A DNA stretch of 30,543 nt, from positions 1 to 30,543 of the forward strand of contig JAUSAU010000007.1 of assembly GCA_030652345.1 (NCBI GenBank), written 5' to 3'. Positions 1 through 7,588 of the stretch are shown in pieces. The notes under the pieces were generated by a model. The model made no database searches, was not told the DNA's origin, and saw only the letters and a program-made list of their open reading frames with translations. The stretch is from Coriobacteriia bacterium. Its GTDB lineage: Bacteria > Actinomycetota > Coriobacteriia > Anaerosomatales > PALSA-660. Within the stretch, counting starts at the first letter, position 1; the number at the start of each line of letters is the position of its first letter. Both the position numbers and the translations under genes were made by a program.

Positions 1-170
1 GACTCGATTGTCGCGTCAACATCCCTCTACGGCGGCACCTGGAACATCTTCCTGCACACCTTCAAGCGCCTCGGCATCACCGTCCGGTTCGTGGAGCCCA
101 CCGATATCCAGGGCTTCGTCGACGCGACCGACGACACCACCAAGGCCTGGTTCGTCGAGACGATCGAGTC
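1..170 (+). other. Inverted internal fragment of metY
   Basis: Frame 1 of the plus strand reads [17 protein letters not shown] through to KAWFVETI. This is the stretch of MetY that should directly follow the minus-strand part ending in GDSIV. The fragment starts with GACTCGATTGTC (1-12) and ends at GACGATCGAGTC (159-170), which are inverted copies matching at 11 of 12 bases. After ETI the frame runs into the reverse complement of the upstream metY sequence. This is the arrangement expected from a snap-back event or chimera, or from a small inversion between short inverted repeats. No start codon or ribosome site belongs to this fragment, so it is not an independent gene. Confidence 0.85.
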
Positions 171-479
171 GCCCGAACCCGCGAGGTTGAGGAGCGCGAG
201 GTTCTCAGCGGCGTGGCCCGAGGAGACGGACAGCGCGTACGAGCCGCCGTGGAGGGCGGCGAGGCGCTGCTCGAGCACGTCGTTGGTCGGGTTCATGATG
301 CGCGAGTAGATGTTGCCGAAGGCGCGCAGCCCGAAGAGGTCGGCGGCGTGGTCGGCGTCCTTGAAGTTGTAGGCGACGGTCTGGTAGATCGGCACGGCGC
401 GCGAGCCGGTGGTGGGATCGGGGGCGGCGCCGGCGTGTACCGAGCGGGTGTCGAAGCCGGGACGAGTGGTGTCAGACAT
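159..479 (-). CDS. metY: O-acetylhomoserine aminocarboxypropyltransferase, N-terminal part (broken by inversion at contig end)
   Basis: PLP enzyme of the Cys/Met metabolism family that makes homocysteine (or methionine) from O-acetylhomoserine and sulfide in the cytosol. The ATG at 477-479 has an AGGAG ribosome site 7-8 bases upstream. The first ~107 residues read as typical MetY: an N-terminal FDTRSVHAG motif, then [22 protein letters not shown] and [22 protein letters not shown]. After SIV the minus-strand frame turns into unrelated sequence, because the expected continuation ([13 protein letters not shown]...) lies on the plus strand at 1-165. The full family length is about 430 aa. The PLP lysine and the C-terminal domain are outside the window. 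Identity is confident; whether the gene is intact in the organism cannot be told here. Confidence 0.9.
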
Positions 480-931
480 GGGGACTCTCCTGTCGATTCT
501 GGTTTCGTGGGAACGGAAGTGTGCGTCGCGTCCCTACAGGGACGACTGACGGTCGGGACGCCCGGTGACCGCGCGACATCGCGCCGACCCGGGCGAGGTC
601 ATCATCATGTCCATCCCTGTTGCGACTCCGGCCGGGTACTCCATGGCGTCCGTTCCACCTGCTTCCCTTGTCCGAGGGCCCTTCAGGGCCGAATCCCACT
701 TCTCCCATCGGCCGCGTGCCGAATGTGAAGGGGAATCTACCACGCGCCACCCTTCCAATCACGCACCATAGGGGTGCGAACCGGGCGGAGGAGCGCTTCC
801 GGGCTCACGCGGATGCCGTGATTCGTCGCTGGTCTATGCACACGCGCTGGCGTACCATGCACAATCGCCGTGTCGCGCCTGAACCAAGCGGGACGAAGCG
901 GATCTGCCGAGGACCCACACAGGAGGCCCGC
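480..931. promoter_or_regulatory. Divergent metY / MFS intergenic region with a long metY leader
   Basis: No convincing gene is present in these 450 bases. Read toward metY (minus strand) it would give a leader of up to about 280 nt, containing a perfect GGCCC-TGAA-GGGCC hairpin (676-690 on plus) followed by AAGGGAAGCAGGTGGAAC. That segment weakly resembles parts of T-box, SAM-I and cobalamin riboswitch cores, but it lacks the complete conserved set of any of them. A sulfur-related leader would make sense for metY. On the plus strand the last bases hold AGGAGG (921-926) for the MFS gene. I cannot place a firm promoter for either gene. Confidence 0.3.
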
Positions 932-2191
932 ATGATCGTCCGTTCCCGCCGCGCGCTCCGCGCCGTGGCGGCCGAATACGTCGAGGCGATCGGCCGGTTC
1001 ACGCGGAACGCCCGCCTGTTCCTGGTCGCGCTGGGTATCCAGTCGATCGGTGTGGGCATCCTGCTCACCGTCTTCGCGATCTACGTGAAGGGTGCCGGTC
1101 TCTCGGAGGCGGTCGTCGGCGACGTCGAAGGGTCGCTCGCTCTCGCCTCGGCGGCCGTGTGCCTCATCGCCCCGCCGCTCGTCGCGGTTTTCGGATACCG
1201 GCGACTCCTCGTGGTGGCCGCGGCGCTGTTCGGCGCGGCGCGTCTCGGACAGGCCGGGATGCCCGAGGCGGGGCTCATGCTCGGCTTCGGCATGGTCTAC
1301 GGCCTCGGCGAGGGCGTCATGCAGTCCGTGCCGGTCCCGTTCCTGACCGAGAACAGCTCCCCCGCGGAGCGGAGCCACCTCTACACGGCCGATCTCATCG
1401 TGCGCGTCGGTCTGTGCTTCGTGGGCGGCGTGCTTGGAGGCCTGCTGCCGACGATGCTGACCGGCCTTCTCGGGGAGGTTGACGCGTACCGCGCGACGGT
1501 CGCTGTCGCCGCACTCCTCTTCCTCGTCTCCTGCGCCCCGCTCGCCTTGATCCGCGAGCGGGTCGGCCATCCGCGACACGCGTTCCGGACCTACGTTCAG
1601 ACGATGCGGCAGTTCTCGTCCTGGCGGCACATCGGCAGACTGCTCGTGCCGCAGGTGCTCATCTCGGTCGGAGCCGGACTGATCATCCCGTTCCTGTCGC
1701 TGTACCTGAAGCGGCATCTGGGAGCGACCATCTTCCAGGTCGGCCTCATCCAGGGTGTGTCTGAACTCGCCATGGGCGTCGCCGCGCTCGGGGCGCCGCT
1801 GCTCGCGCGGCGGTTCGGGTTCGTGCGGGCGACCGCGCTGGCGGAGGCCGCATCGATCCCGTTCCTCGCGGCCATCCCGTTCGTGACGAGCCTGCCCGTG
1901 GCCGCGGTGGTCTTCTGGTTGCGGGGCGCCTTCATGAACATGTCGTGGCCCACCTGGAATCAGTTCACCATGGAGCGCGTGCCCGCGCGCGAACGCCCTG
2001 TCGTCGCCGGCGTCATCGCCTTCGGGTACAGCGCGGCGTGGCTCGCCGGCAGCGCGCTGGGCGGCCGCCTCATGGCGTACTCGTACACGGTCCCCTATGC
2101 GATCGCGACCGTGCTCTACACGCTCGGCGCGCTCACCACCTGGCTGATGCTTCGGCGGCACGATGATGTGCCGGGCTCCGCTCCGGTCTGA
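932..2191 (+). CDS. Major facilitator superfamily (MFS) transporter
   Basis: A 419-residue integral membrane protein with about 12 hydrophobic segments in two halves, the MFS pattern, acting as a proton-linked transporter in the cytoplasmic membrane. The first half includes a helix around LFLVALGIQSIGVGILLTVF and a RRLLVVAAALFGAARLGQAG loop/helix. The second half starts near residue 225 (RHIGRLLVPQVLISVGAGL). I chose ATG 932 because AGGAGG lies at 921-926 with 5-base spacing; the open frame extends far upstream but without family-like sequence. The substrate cannot be told. The closest general look is to drug or sugar MFS exporters. It is followed 50 bases later by the HAD phosphatase on the same strand. 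Confidence 0.85.
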   Translation: MIVRSRRALRAVAAEYVEAIGRFTRNARLFLVALGIQSIGVGILLTVFAIYVKGAGLSEAVVGDVEGSLALASAAVCLIAPPLVAVFGYRRLLVVAAALFGAARLGQAGMPEAGLMLGFGMVYGLGEGVMQSVPVPFLTENSSPAERSHLYTADLIVRVGLCFVGGVLGGLLPTMLTGLLGEVDAYRATVAVAALLFLVSCAPLALIRERVGHPRHAFRTYVQTMRQFSSWRHIGRLLVPQVLISVGAGLIIPFLSLYLKRHLGATIFQVGLIQGVSELAMGVAALGAPLLARRFGFVRATALAEAASIPFLAAIPFVTSLPVAAVVFWLRGAFMNMSWPTWNQFTMERVPARERPVVAGVIAFGYSAAWLAGSALGGRLMAYSYTVPYAIATVLYTLGALTTWLMLRRHDDVPGSAPV

Positions 2192-2241
2192 TCGGGCACC
2201 GGTGCGGCCGGCTCGCCGTCGGGAGTGCTACCATCGGCGCC

Positions 2242-2979
2242 GTGACCCGTACGAGTATCCACACCTCGCAGCCCGCATCGCAGTCGCCGACCCCCGCAGA
2301 CCGCCTCGGAGAGATCCGGGCGGTGCTCTTCGACCTCGACGGAACGCTCATCGATACGGTCGAACTCATCCGGGTCTCATTCCGCTATGCCACCGAGGCC
2401 GTCCTCGGCGCCGCGCTTCCCGACGAGATCACGATGGCCAATGTCGGCCAGCCGCTCGCGCAGCAGTTCCGCGACATGGCCCCCGACCACGCGGACGAGC
2501 TCCTGCGTGTGTACCGGGAGTTCAACGCCGCGCAGCATGACCTCCTCGCGAAGGAGTACCCCGGCACCTGCGAGACGCTCGACGAGATCCGGCGTCGCGG
2601 GCTGCCGATGGGCGTGGTGACGAGCAAGGGGACGACCGCGGCGATGCGCGGACTGGAGTTGTTCGGTCTGACCGGGTACATGCAGGTCATCGTCACCGCG
2701 GATGACGTTCCTCGGCACAAACCGGATCCGTATCCGCTCGAGTTCGCCGCCGCCTTGATGGGTGTCGAGTTGGGGTATTGTATGTACGTAGGCGACAGCC
2801 CCCACGATATGCAAGCGGCCCTTTCAGCACACGCCGTCGCCGTGGCCGCCCTGTGGGGAGCTTTCCGCGCCGACGAGGTGCTGATGCCGGGGCCCCCGTT
2901 CGCGCTGACCCGTATCACGGAGTTGCCCGCGCTGCTCGACGGAGACGCCGAGCGGTTCGCGGTCGAAGGACGTGCGTAG
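2242..2979 (+). CDS. HAD-superfamily hydrolase (PpaX / phosphoglycolate phosphatase type)
   Basis: A cytosolic 245-residue haloacid dehalogenase-type phosphatase of subfamily IA. All four motifs are present: the nucleophile motif FDLDGT with Asp31 and Asp33, the TSK motif II in GVVTSKG, the Lys of HKPDP as motif III, and GDSPHD as motif IV. An alpha-helical cap lies between motifs I and II. Relatives hydrolyse pyrophosphate (PpaX) or phosphoglycolate (Gph), and the exact substrate cannot be assigned. The start is a GTG at 2242 with only a distant GGGAG upstream (2221-2225), so it is somewhat uncertain; about 20 residues precede the conserved core. It lies between the MFS gene and the export operon on the same strand and may be co-transcribed. 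Confidence 0.85.
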   Translation: MTRTSIHTSQPASQSPTPADRLGEIRAVLFDLDGTLIDTVELIRVSFRYATEAVLGAALPDEITMANVGQPLAQQFRDMAPDHADELLRVYREFNAAQHDLLAKEYPGTCETLDEIRRRGLPMGVVTSKGTTAAMRGLELFGLTGYMQVIVTADDVPRHKPDPYPLEFAAALMGVELGYCMYVGDSPHDMQAALSAHAVAVAALWGAFRADEVLMPGPPFALTRITELPALLDGDAERFAVEGRA

Positions 2980-3020
2980 CTAGCGGACCGCTTCAGGCGG
3001 CCATCCGAACGGAGGAGCTT

Positions 3021-4307
3021 GTGAGCAGGGGCAAGATCATCGCTGCGATCGTCGCGCTACTCGTCATCGGCGGAGTCGTGGCAGGCGTCATGGCATCTGC
3101 GAGTGCCGGTGTTCCCGAGGTCAGCGCGGCCAAGGCCGTCAAGGAGACCCTCGACGAGGTCGTGACCGCTTCCGGCAAGGTGGAGGCATCGACCCGGGGC
3201 GAGGTCTACGCTCCAACCGCCGGCACGATCGCATCGGTCGACGTCGTGGACGGTGCCGTCGTGAAGGCGGGGCAGTCGCTCGCGATCATGGACACGAAAC
3301 CGCTGACCGCGCAGGTGCGGCAGGCCGAGGCCGGCTACAAGGGCGCCCTCGCGCAGCTCGACGGCGTGAACAAGGGTATCCCGGCCGCCGTCGACAAGTC
3401 CGCTGCGAACGCCGGCGTGTCCGCGGCGTCTGCGGGCTACAGCGCGGCCAAGTCCGCCTACGACTCCTTCTACAGCATCTATCACTCGATGCCGGCAACC
3501 GTGCAGCCTTCGATGGAAGGCACACTCACGCAGCTCAAGATCGCCAAGCTCAACGCGTATGCAGGGCTCGAGAACGCCCGCTCGGGACGCAACAAGCTCA
3601 CCGTCGCCGGCAAGATGGCCGCCGCGAAGGCCTCTGCGCAGGCCGGGGTGAGCGCGGCCTCGGCAGCGCTGGCGCTGGCTCGTGAGACGCTCTCCAAGGC
3701 GACGCTGACGGCGCCCATCGACGGCGTCGTCATCTTCAATCCGCTCGGAGCGCCCGGCCCCGACGGGGTCACACCCAAGGCCGCCACCGGTGCCGCTCTC
3801 GCCCCGGGCTCCGCTGCCTTCACGGTCGTCTCCCTGGCCGCCCCGACCTTCGACGCTCAAGTCGACGAGGCCGACATCGACAAGATCAAGGACGGGATGA
3901 AGGCGACCATCTCCCTCGACGCCTTCCCGAGTGACACCTTCGACGGGACCGTCAAGGCCATCCGCTCGACCGCGATCCAGACCACCACCGGCGGCATCGC
4001 CTTCCCGGTGTACGTCGAGATCTCCCCGAAGGACAAGCGGCTCCTTCTCGGGATGTCCGGGTCGGTCGACATCCAGGTCAACGCCGTGTCCGGTGCGCTC
4101 ACCGTGCCGATCGAGGCCGTCCTCGATGAGAGCGGCAAGAAGTACGTGTTCGTCATCGACGGCGGCGTGGCGAAGAAGGTCGAGGTCACCACGGGCGCCC
4201 TCACGGATACACGCGCCGAGATCGTGAAGGGGCTCACCGACGGCCAGACCGTGGCCACCAACAAGCTTTCCGAGCTCAAGGACGGCATGACCGTCCGGGC
4301 GAAGTAG
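3021..4307 (+). CDS. MacA-like / HlyD-family efflux adaptor subunit
   Basis: A 428-residue adaptor for an ABC export system, anchored by one N-terminal membrane helix (residues about 5-25) with the rest outside the membrane. Visible elements are a split biotinyl/lipoyl-like domain (GEVYAPTAGTIASVDVVDGA... and later LTAPIDGVVI), an alanine-rich helical hairpin of about 170 residues between the two halves, and a beta-barrel region (FDAQVDEADIDKIKDGM, then PVYVEISPKDKRLLLGM). The C-terminal membrane-proximal domain includes VPIEAVLDESGKKYVFV. The GTG at 3021 has GGAGG at 3011-3015. The ATPase gene starts 10 bases downstream. In a probable monoderm this adaptor would work without an outer-membrane channel. 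The transported substrate is unknown. Confidence 0.88.
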   Translation: MSRGKIIAAIVALLVIGGVVAGVMASASAGVPEVSAAKAVKETLDEVVTASGKVEASTRGEVYAPTAGTIASVDVVDGAVVKAGQSLAIMDTKPLTAQVRQAEAGYKGALAQLDGVNKGIPAAVDKSAANAGVSAASAGYSAAKSAYDSFYSIYHSMPATVQPSMEGTLTQLKIAKLNAYAGLENARSGRNKLTVAGKMAAAKASAQAGVSAASAALALARETLSKATLTAPIDGVVIFNPLGAPGPDGVTPKAATGAALAPGSAAFTVVSLAAPTFDAQVDEADIDKIKDGMKATISLDAFPSDTFDGTVKAIRSTAIQTTTGGIAFPVYVEISPKDKRLLLGMSGSVDIQVNAVSGALTVPIEAVLDESGKKYVFVIDGGVAKKVEVTTGALTDTRAEIVKGLTDGQTVATNKLSELKDGMTVRAK

Positions 4308-4317
4308 CGGCCCCGCA

Positions 4318-5214
4318 ATGACATCCACCTCCGACGCCGGGAGCGCCGCCGGCCGTTCGGCCGGTGGGTCACGCGATCAGGATGGTCAGCCCAAGAGCGA
4401 GGACCGCCGCCGGGCGGCATGGACCTGTAGCCCCGGTGGGCGACGTTCGGTCCTGCGCGTGGACGGCGTGTCGAAGACGTACTTCCTCGACGGTGTCGAG
4501 GTCCGCGCGCTGTGCAACGTCTCGATCGACGTGTGCGAGGGCCAGATGGTCTCGATCATGGGGCCGTCGGGCTCGGGCAAGTCCACACTCATGCACATCA
4601 TCGGGCTGCTGGACCAGCCGACGTCCGGGAGGGTCTCGATCGAGGGCGAGGAAGTCCGCGATCTCTCCCCGAATGCGCTGTCGGCGCTGCGCAACAAGCA
4701 CATCGGTTTCGTCTTTCAGTCCTTCAACCTGCTGGCCCGCACCGGAGCACAGGCCAACGTCGAGCTCCCGCTCGTCTACGGCGGCGTCACCGGGTCGGAG
4801 CGTTCGCGCCGCGCCAAAGAAGCGCTCGAGCGTGTCGAGCTCGGTGACCGGCTCAACCACACCTCGTCCCAGCTGTCGGGCGGACAACAGCAGCGCGTGG
4901 CCATCGCGCGCGCGCTGGTCACGAATCCCTCGATCGTGCTGGCCGATGAGCCCACCGGCAACCTCGACTCCCGCAGCGGTGTCGAGGTCATGGCGATGCT
5001 CCAGGACCTCAACGAACAGGGCATCACCGTCGTGGTCGTCACGCATGACGCCAATGTCGCCCGTCATTCCGAGCGGATCATCGAGCTGCGGGACGGCGCT
5101 CTGGTCAGGGACGAGGTGGTGGCAGACCGGCTCGACGCGCGCTCAGAGCTGGTCGAACTCGGGATGAACACCGCGGCCGGAGCGGACGCCGTCGGCCGGG
5201 CGGGTGGATCGTGA
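4318..5214 (+). CDS. ABC transporter ATP-binding protein, MacB/LolD type
   Basis: The cytosolic ATPase of a MacB-type export system, 298 residues. It shows Walker A GPSGSGKST (about residues 82-90), a Q-loop near FVFQSFNLLA, the signature LSGGQQQR (about 186-193), Walker B IVLADEPTGNLD (about 207-218) and the switch histidine in VVVVTHD. The MacB/LolD family is indicated by VSKTYFLDGVEVRAL and the LADEPTGNLD form. Odd points are a hydrophilic N-terminal extension of about 45 residues before the core, and a C-terminal tail of about 40 residues. The true start may therefore lie further in, since no strong ribosome site precedes ATG 4318. The gene overlaps the permease start by four bases (GTGA), which suggests translational coupling. 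Confidence 0.92.
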   Translation: MTSTSDAGSAAGRSAGGSRDQDGQPKSEDRRRAAWTCSPGGRRSVLRVDGVSKTYFLDGVEVRALCNVSIDVCEGQMVSIMGPSGSGKSTLMHIIGLLDQPTSGRVSIEGEEVRDLSPNALSALRNKHIGFVFQSFNLLARTGAQANVELPLVYGGVTGSERSRRAKEALERVELGDRLNHTSSQLSGGQQQRVAIARALVTNPSIVLADEPTGNLDSRSGVEVMAMLQDLNEQGITVVVVTHDANVARHSERIIELRDGALVRDEVVADRLDARSELVELGMNTAAGADAVGRAGGS

Positions 5215-6416
5215 ACTTCGCGGAGTCGTTCCGTATCGCTCTCCGTGCGCTGACGGCGAACAAGGTCCGCAGCATGTTGACGATGCTCGGCGTCATCATC
5301 GGCGTCGCCGCCGTCATCCTGCTCGTCGCGATCGGCACGGGCGTCCAGGGCGAAGTGACCGGCGCCGTGCAGGGGCTCGGATCCAATCTGCTCTTCATCT
5401 TCCCCGCCCAGATCAACACGGGAGGCGGAGGTGGTGGCGGATCACCATTCGGCGGCGGAGGCGGGGGACGCGGATTCCGACTTGCCGATGCCCGCTACCT
5501 GCAGCAGCGCGTGACCGGCGTGGATGCCATCGTCCCGGTGGCCCAGTCCGTCGGTACGGCGAAGTCGGCGAACCGATCCATACGTTCGACCCTGGCCGGT
5601 GCGACGGAGCAGGGCAAGGACGTCTTCACGGCCACATTGGGTGCGGGGCGCCACTACAACCGCAGTGAGGTCGACGCAAGCGCACGCGTCGCCGCTATCG
5701 GCTTCACGGTCAAGACCGAGCTGTTCCCGACCGGCGACCCCATCGGGAAGACGATGACGATCAACGGTCAGCGCTTCCGGGTGATCGGGTGGTATCAGAA
5801 GCAGGGCGGCTCGCTCTCGGGCGACCAGGACAATCAGATCTACATGCCGATCACGACGCTCCAGACACTCACGAGCAACAACCGGGTCGGCATCATCATG
5901 GCCAAGGTCACGGACGCGGCCGAGATCGAGAACGTGCGCGCGCAGATCAAACGAGCACTCACCCCTCGGTTCGGCACCGAGTTCACCGTCTTCAGCCAGG
6001 ATCAGACGCTCGGCATCTTCAACGAGTTGCTTGGGACGCTCACCATCATGCTGGCGGGTATCGCGGGCATCTCACTGCTGGTGGGCGGAATCGGGATCAT
6101 GAACATCATGCTCGTCAGCGTCAGCGAACGGACGCGGGAGATCGGTATCCGCAAGGCGGTCGGCGCACGCACCTACGACATCCTGAGCCAGTTCGTCATC
6201 GAGGCGATGCTCCTGTCCCTGACCGGAGGGATCGTCGGCATCCTGGTCGGCGCCGCCAGCGCGTGGGGGATCCAGACCTGGGTGCCCACGGAGATCTCAC
6301 CGTGGGCGGTCGCGATGGCGTTCTTCTTCTCGGCGGGCGTGGGCATCTTCTTCGGCGTCTACCCCGCGTGGAAGGCGAGCAAGCTCGACCCGATCGTCGC
6401 CCTGCGCTACGAGTAG
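5211..6416 (+). CDS. MacB-type ABC permease (FtsX domain)
   Basis: The membrane subunit of the export system, 401 residues with the MacB order. There is an N-terminal helix (LTMLGVIIGVAAVILLVAIG), a large extracytoplasmic MacB_PCD domain (about residues 45-275), and then three helices of the FtsX domain. The latter contain LLVGGIGIMNIMLVSVSERTREIGIRKAVGA, the coupling-helix signature of this family. The protein ends in the typical PAWKASKLDPIVALRYE. The start is a GTG inside the ATPase stop (GTGA). An unusual glycine-rich run sits at about residues 70-88, with two blocks of six to seven glycines, just where the periplasmic domain begins. It probably exports a peptide, lipid or drug, with MacA (3021) and the ATPase (4318) as partners. 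Confidence 0.92.
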   Translation: MNFAESFRIALRALTANKVRSMLTMLGVIIGVAAVILLVAIGTGVQGEVTGAVQGLGSNLLFIFPAQINTGGGGGGGSPFGGGGGGRGFRLADARYLQQRVTGVDAIVPVAQSVGTAKSANRSIRSTLAGATEQGKDVFTATLGAGRHYNRSEVDASARVAAIGFTVKTELFPTGDPIGKTMTINGQRFRVIGWYQKQGGSLSGDQDNQIYMPITTLQTLTSNNRVGIIMAKVTDAAEIENVRAQIKRALTPRFGTEFTVFSQDQTLGIFNELLGTLTIMLAGIAGISLLVGGIGIMNIMLVSVSERTREIGIRKAVGARTYDILSQFVIEAMLLSLTGGIVGILVGAASAWGIQTWVPTEISPWAVAMAFFFSAGVGIFFGVYPAWKASKLDPIVALRYE

Positions 6417-6428
6417 GGGAGCGCGCGC

Positions 6429-7007
6429 TCAGGCGTTGAGCTTCTCCAGCGCCCACGCCATGTTCGCGCCCAGCGTGCGCATCGTGCGCATGCCCTCTTC
6501 GTCACCCGCGACCTCTCCCGGTGTACGGCCGACGCCGATGTTCCAGTAGCTCGACCCGACGATCACCATCTCGCTGATGAGGAACAGATGGTTGATCGAG
6601 TCGAACGCGTGGATCGCGCCGGCGCGCCGCACCGCGATGACGCCGGCACCGACCTTGCGGGCGAGTTTGTTGCCGCCCTGGCGCGAGGCATAGCCGAGGC
6701 GGTCGATGAGCGCCTTGGTCTCGGTCGTGATGTCGGCGAAGTAGACCGGTGAGGCGATGATGATGCCGTCGGCCTCGAGCGCTCGCGGGATGCACTCCTC
6801 CGAGATGAAGTCGCGTACGCCGGCGCAGGTGCCGTCCTTGGTCTCGGCGCACTTCATGCACGCGGTGCACCCGTGCGCCTTCTTCCCGGCGAGCTGGATG
6901 AGTTCGCACTCGACGCCGGCCGCCTCGAGCTCGGAGAACACTTCTCGGACCAGCACGGCGGTGTTGCCGTCCTTGCGAGCGGAACCGGAGAATGCGACGA
7001 CCTTCAC
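6429..7007 (-). CDS. Iron-sulfur flavoprotein-like NADPH-dependent FMN reductase family protein
   Basis: A 192-residue cytosolic flavodoxin-fold protein. The phosphate-binding loop GSARKDGNT (residues 8-16) and the SPVYFADI segment are those of the FMN_red family. A compact cysteine motif, Cys47-x2-Cys50-x2-Cys53-x7-Cys61, matches the [4Fe-4S] site of Isf-type iron-sulfur flavoproteins, which are mostly known from anaerobes and archaea. The protein therefore probably carries both FMN and an iron-sulfur cluster and serves in electron transfer or detoxification of oxygen species. The physiological partner is not evident. The gene lies 39 bases downstream of the DUF151 gene on the same strand (likely one operon) and is convergent with macB, with 12 bases between stops. 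No separate terminator is visible. Confidence 0.85.
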   Translation of the reverse strand: MKVVAFSGSARKDGNTAVLVREVFSELEAAGVECELIQLAGKKAHGCTACMKCAETKDGTCAGVRDFISEECIPRALEADGIIIASPVYFADITTETKALIDRLGYASRQGGNKLARKVGAGVIAVRRAGAIHAFDSINHLFLISEMVIVGSSYWNIGVGRTPGEVAGDEEGMRTMRTLGANMAWALEKLNA

Positions 7008-7046
7008 GGGGACTCCTTCTCGGATCTGTTCGGGGACAGGGTCGGA

Positions 7047-7523
7047 CTACGAGTTGCCGAAGTCCTCGGGGTCGACCTGGTCGAGGAAGTCGCGGAACGC
7101 CTCGACCTCCTGCTCCGCCTCCTCCTCCGGGACCACGCCGGCGGAACGCATGACCTCTTCCGCCACGAACACGGGGCAGCCCGATCGTACGGCGAGCGCG
7201 AGCGAGTCGGAAGGACGCGCGTCGACCGCGATCGTGCGCTCCTCGCCACGGAGGATGAGCGCCGCGTAGAAGGTGCCTTCCTCGACACGGGTGATCTCCA
7301 CGCGCTCGACGAGATAGCCGGTCGAGGTGACGATCCCGAGCATCAGGTCGTGCGTCAGCGGCCGCGGCGGGGTGATCCCCTGGACGGCGAGCAGGATGGC
7401 GGTCGCCTCCGGCTGGCCGATCCAGATCGGCACGACGCGGTGACCGTCCTCCTCACGCAGGATGACGACCGGCTGGTTGTTGTTCTCGTCGAGCCCCAGG
7501 CTGTGGATACGAACAGGAACCAT
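7047..7523 (-). CDS. Bifunctional nuclease family protein (DUF151)
   Basis: A 158-residue protein of the DUF151/BFN family, found widely in actinobacteria and other bacteria. The core reads MVPVRIHSLGLDENNNQPVV, REEDGHRVVPIWIG, then the conserved PRPLTHDLM block and DARPSDSLALAVR. These are family hallmarks, and the conserved acidic and histidine residues are thought to be catalytic in plant BFN homologues; the bacterial role is not settled. The ATG at 7521-7523 was chosen because GGAGG lies about 8 bases upstream and homology begins there. The frame runs 26 codons further upstream, through the promoter region. The C-terminus is acidic (EEEAEQEVEAFRDFLDQVDPED), as in relatives. It is divergent from the histidine kinase at 7589. 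Confidence 0.9.
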   Translation of the reverse strand: MVPVRIHSLGLDENNNQPVVILREEDGHRVVPIWIGQPEATAILLAVQGITPPRPLTHDLMLGIVTSTGYLVERVEITRVEEGTFYAALILRGEERTIAVDARPSDSLALAVRSGCPVFVAEEVMRSAGVVPEEEAEQEVEAFRDFLDQVDPEDFGNS

Positions 7524-7549
7524 GTGTGCGAACCTCCAAGTCACTGTGT

Positions 7550-7575
7550 ACCCCCGACTGTATAGTATGGAGTGG
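7550..7575. promoter_or_regulatory. Back-to-back promoters for DUF151 operon and histidine kinase
   Basis: The AT-rich island CTGTATAGTATGG (7558-7570) is the only such stretch in the 65-base divergent gap. It gives a -10 box TATAGT (7561-7566) toward the kinase on plus, and TACTAT (complement of 7562-7567) toward DUF151 on minus. No good -35 element is visible on either strand. Both leaders would be short (about 15-30 nt). Confidence 0.4.
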
Positions 7576-7588
7576 GGGGAGGCCCGGG

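Noticed and set aside
737..2161. A 474-codon open frame antisense to the MFS gene
   Set aside because: Low-complexity Arg/Glu/Asp/His sequence with no domain; the MFS frame on plus has the membrane pattern and a good ribosome site.
3057..4328. A 423-codon open frame antisense to the MacA gene
   Set aside because: A mirror frame of a GC-rich gene, rich in Arg, Asp, Gly and Leu, with no motif.
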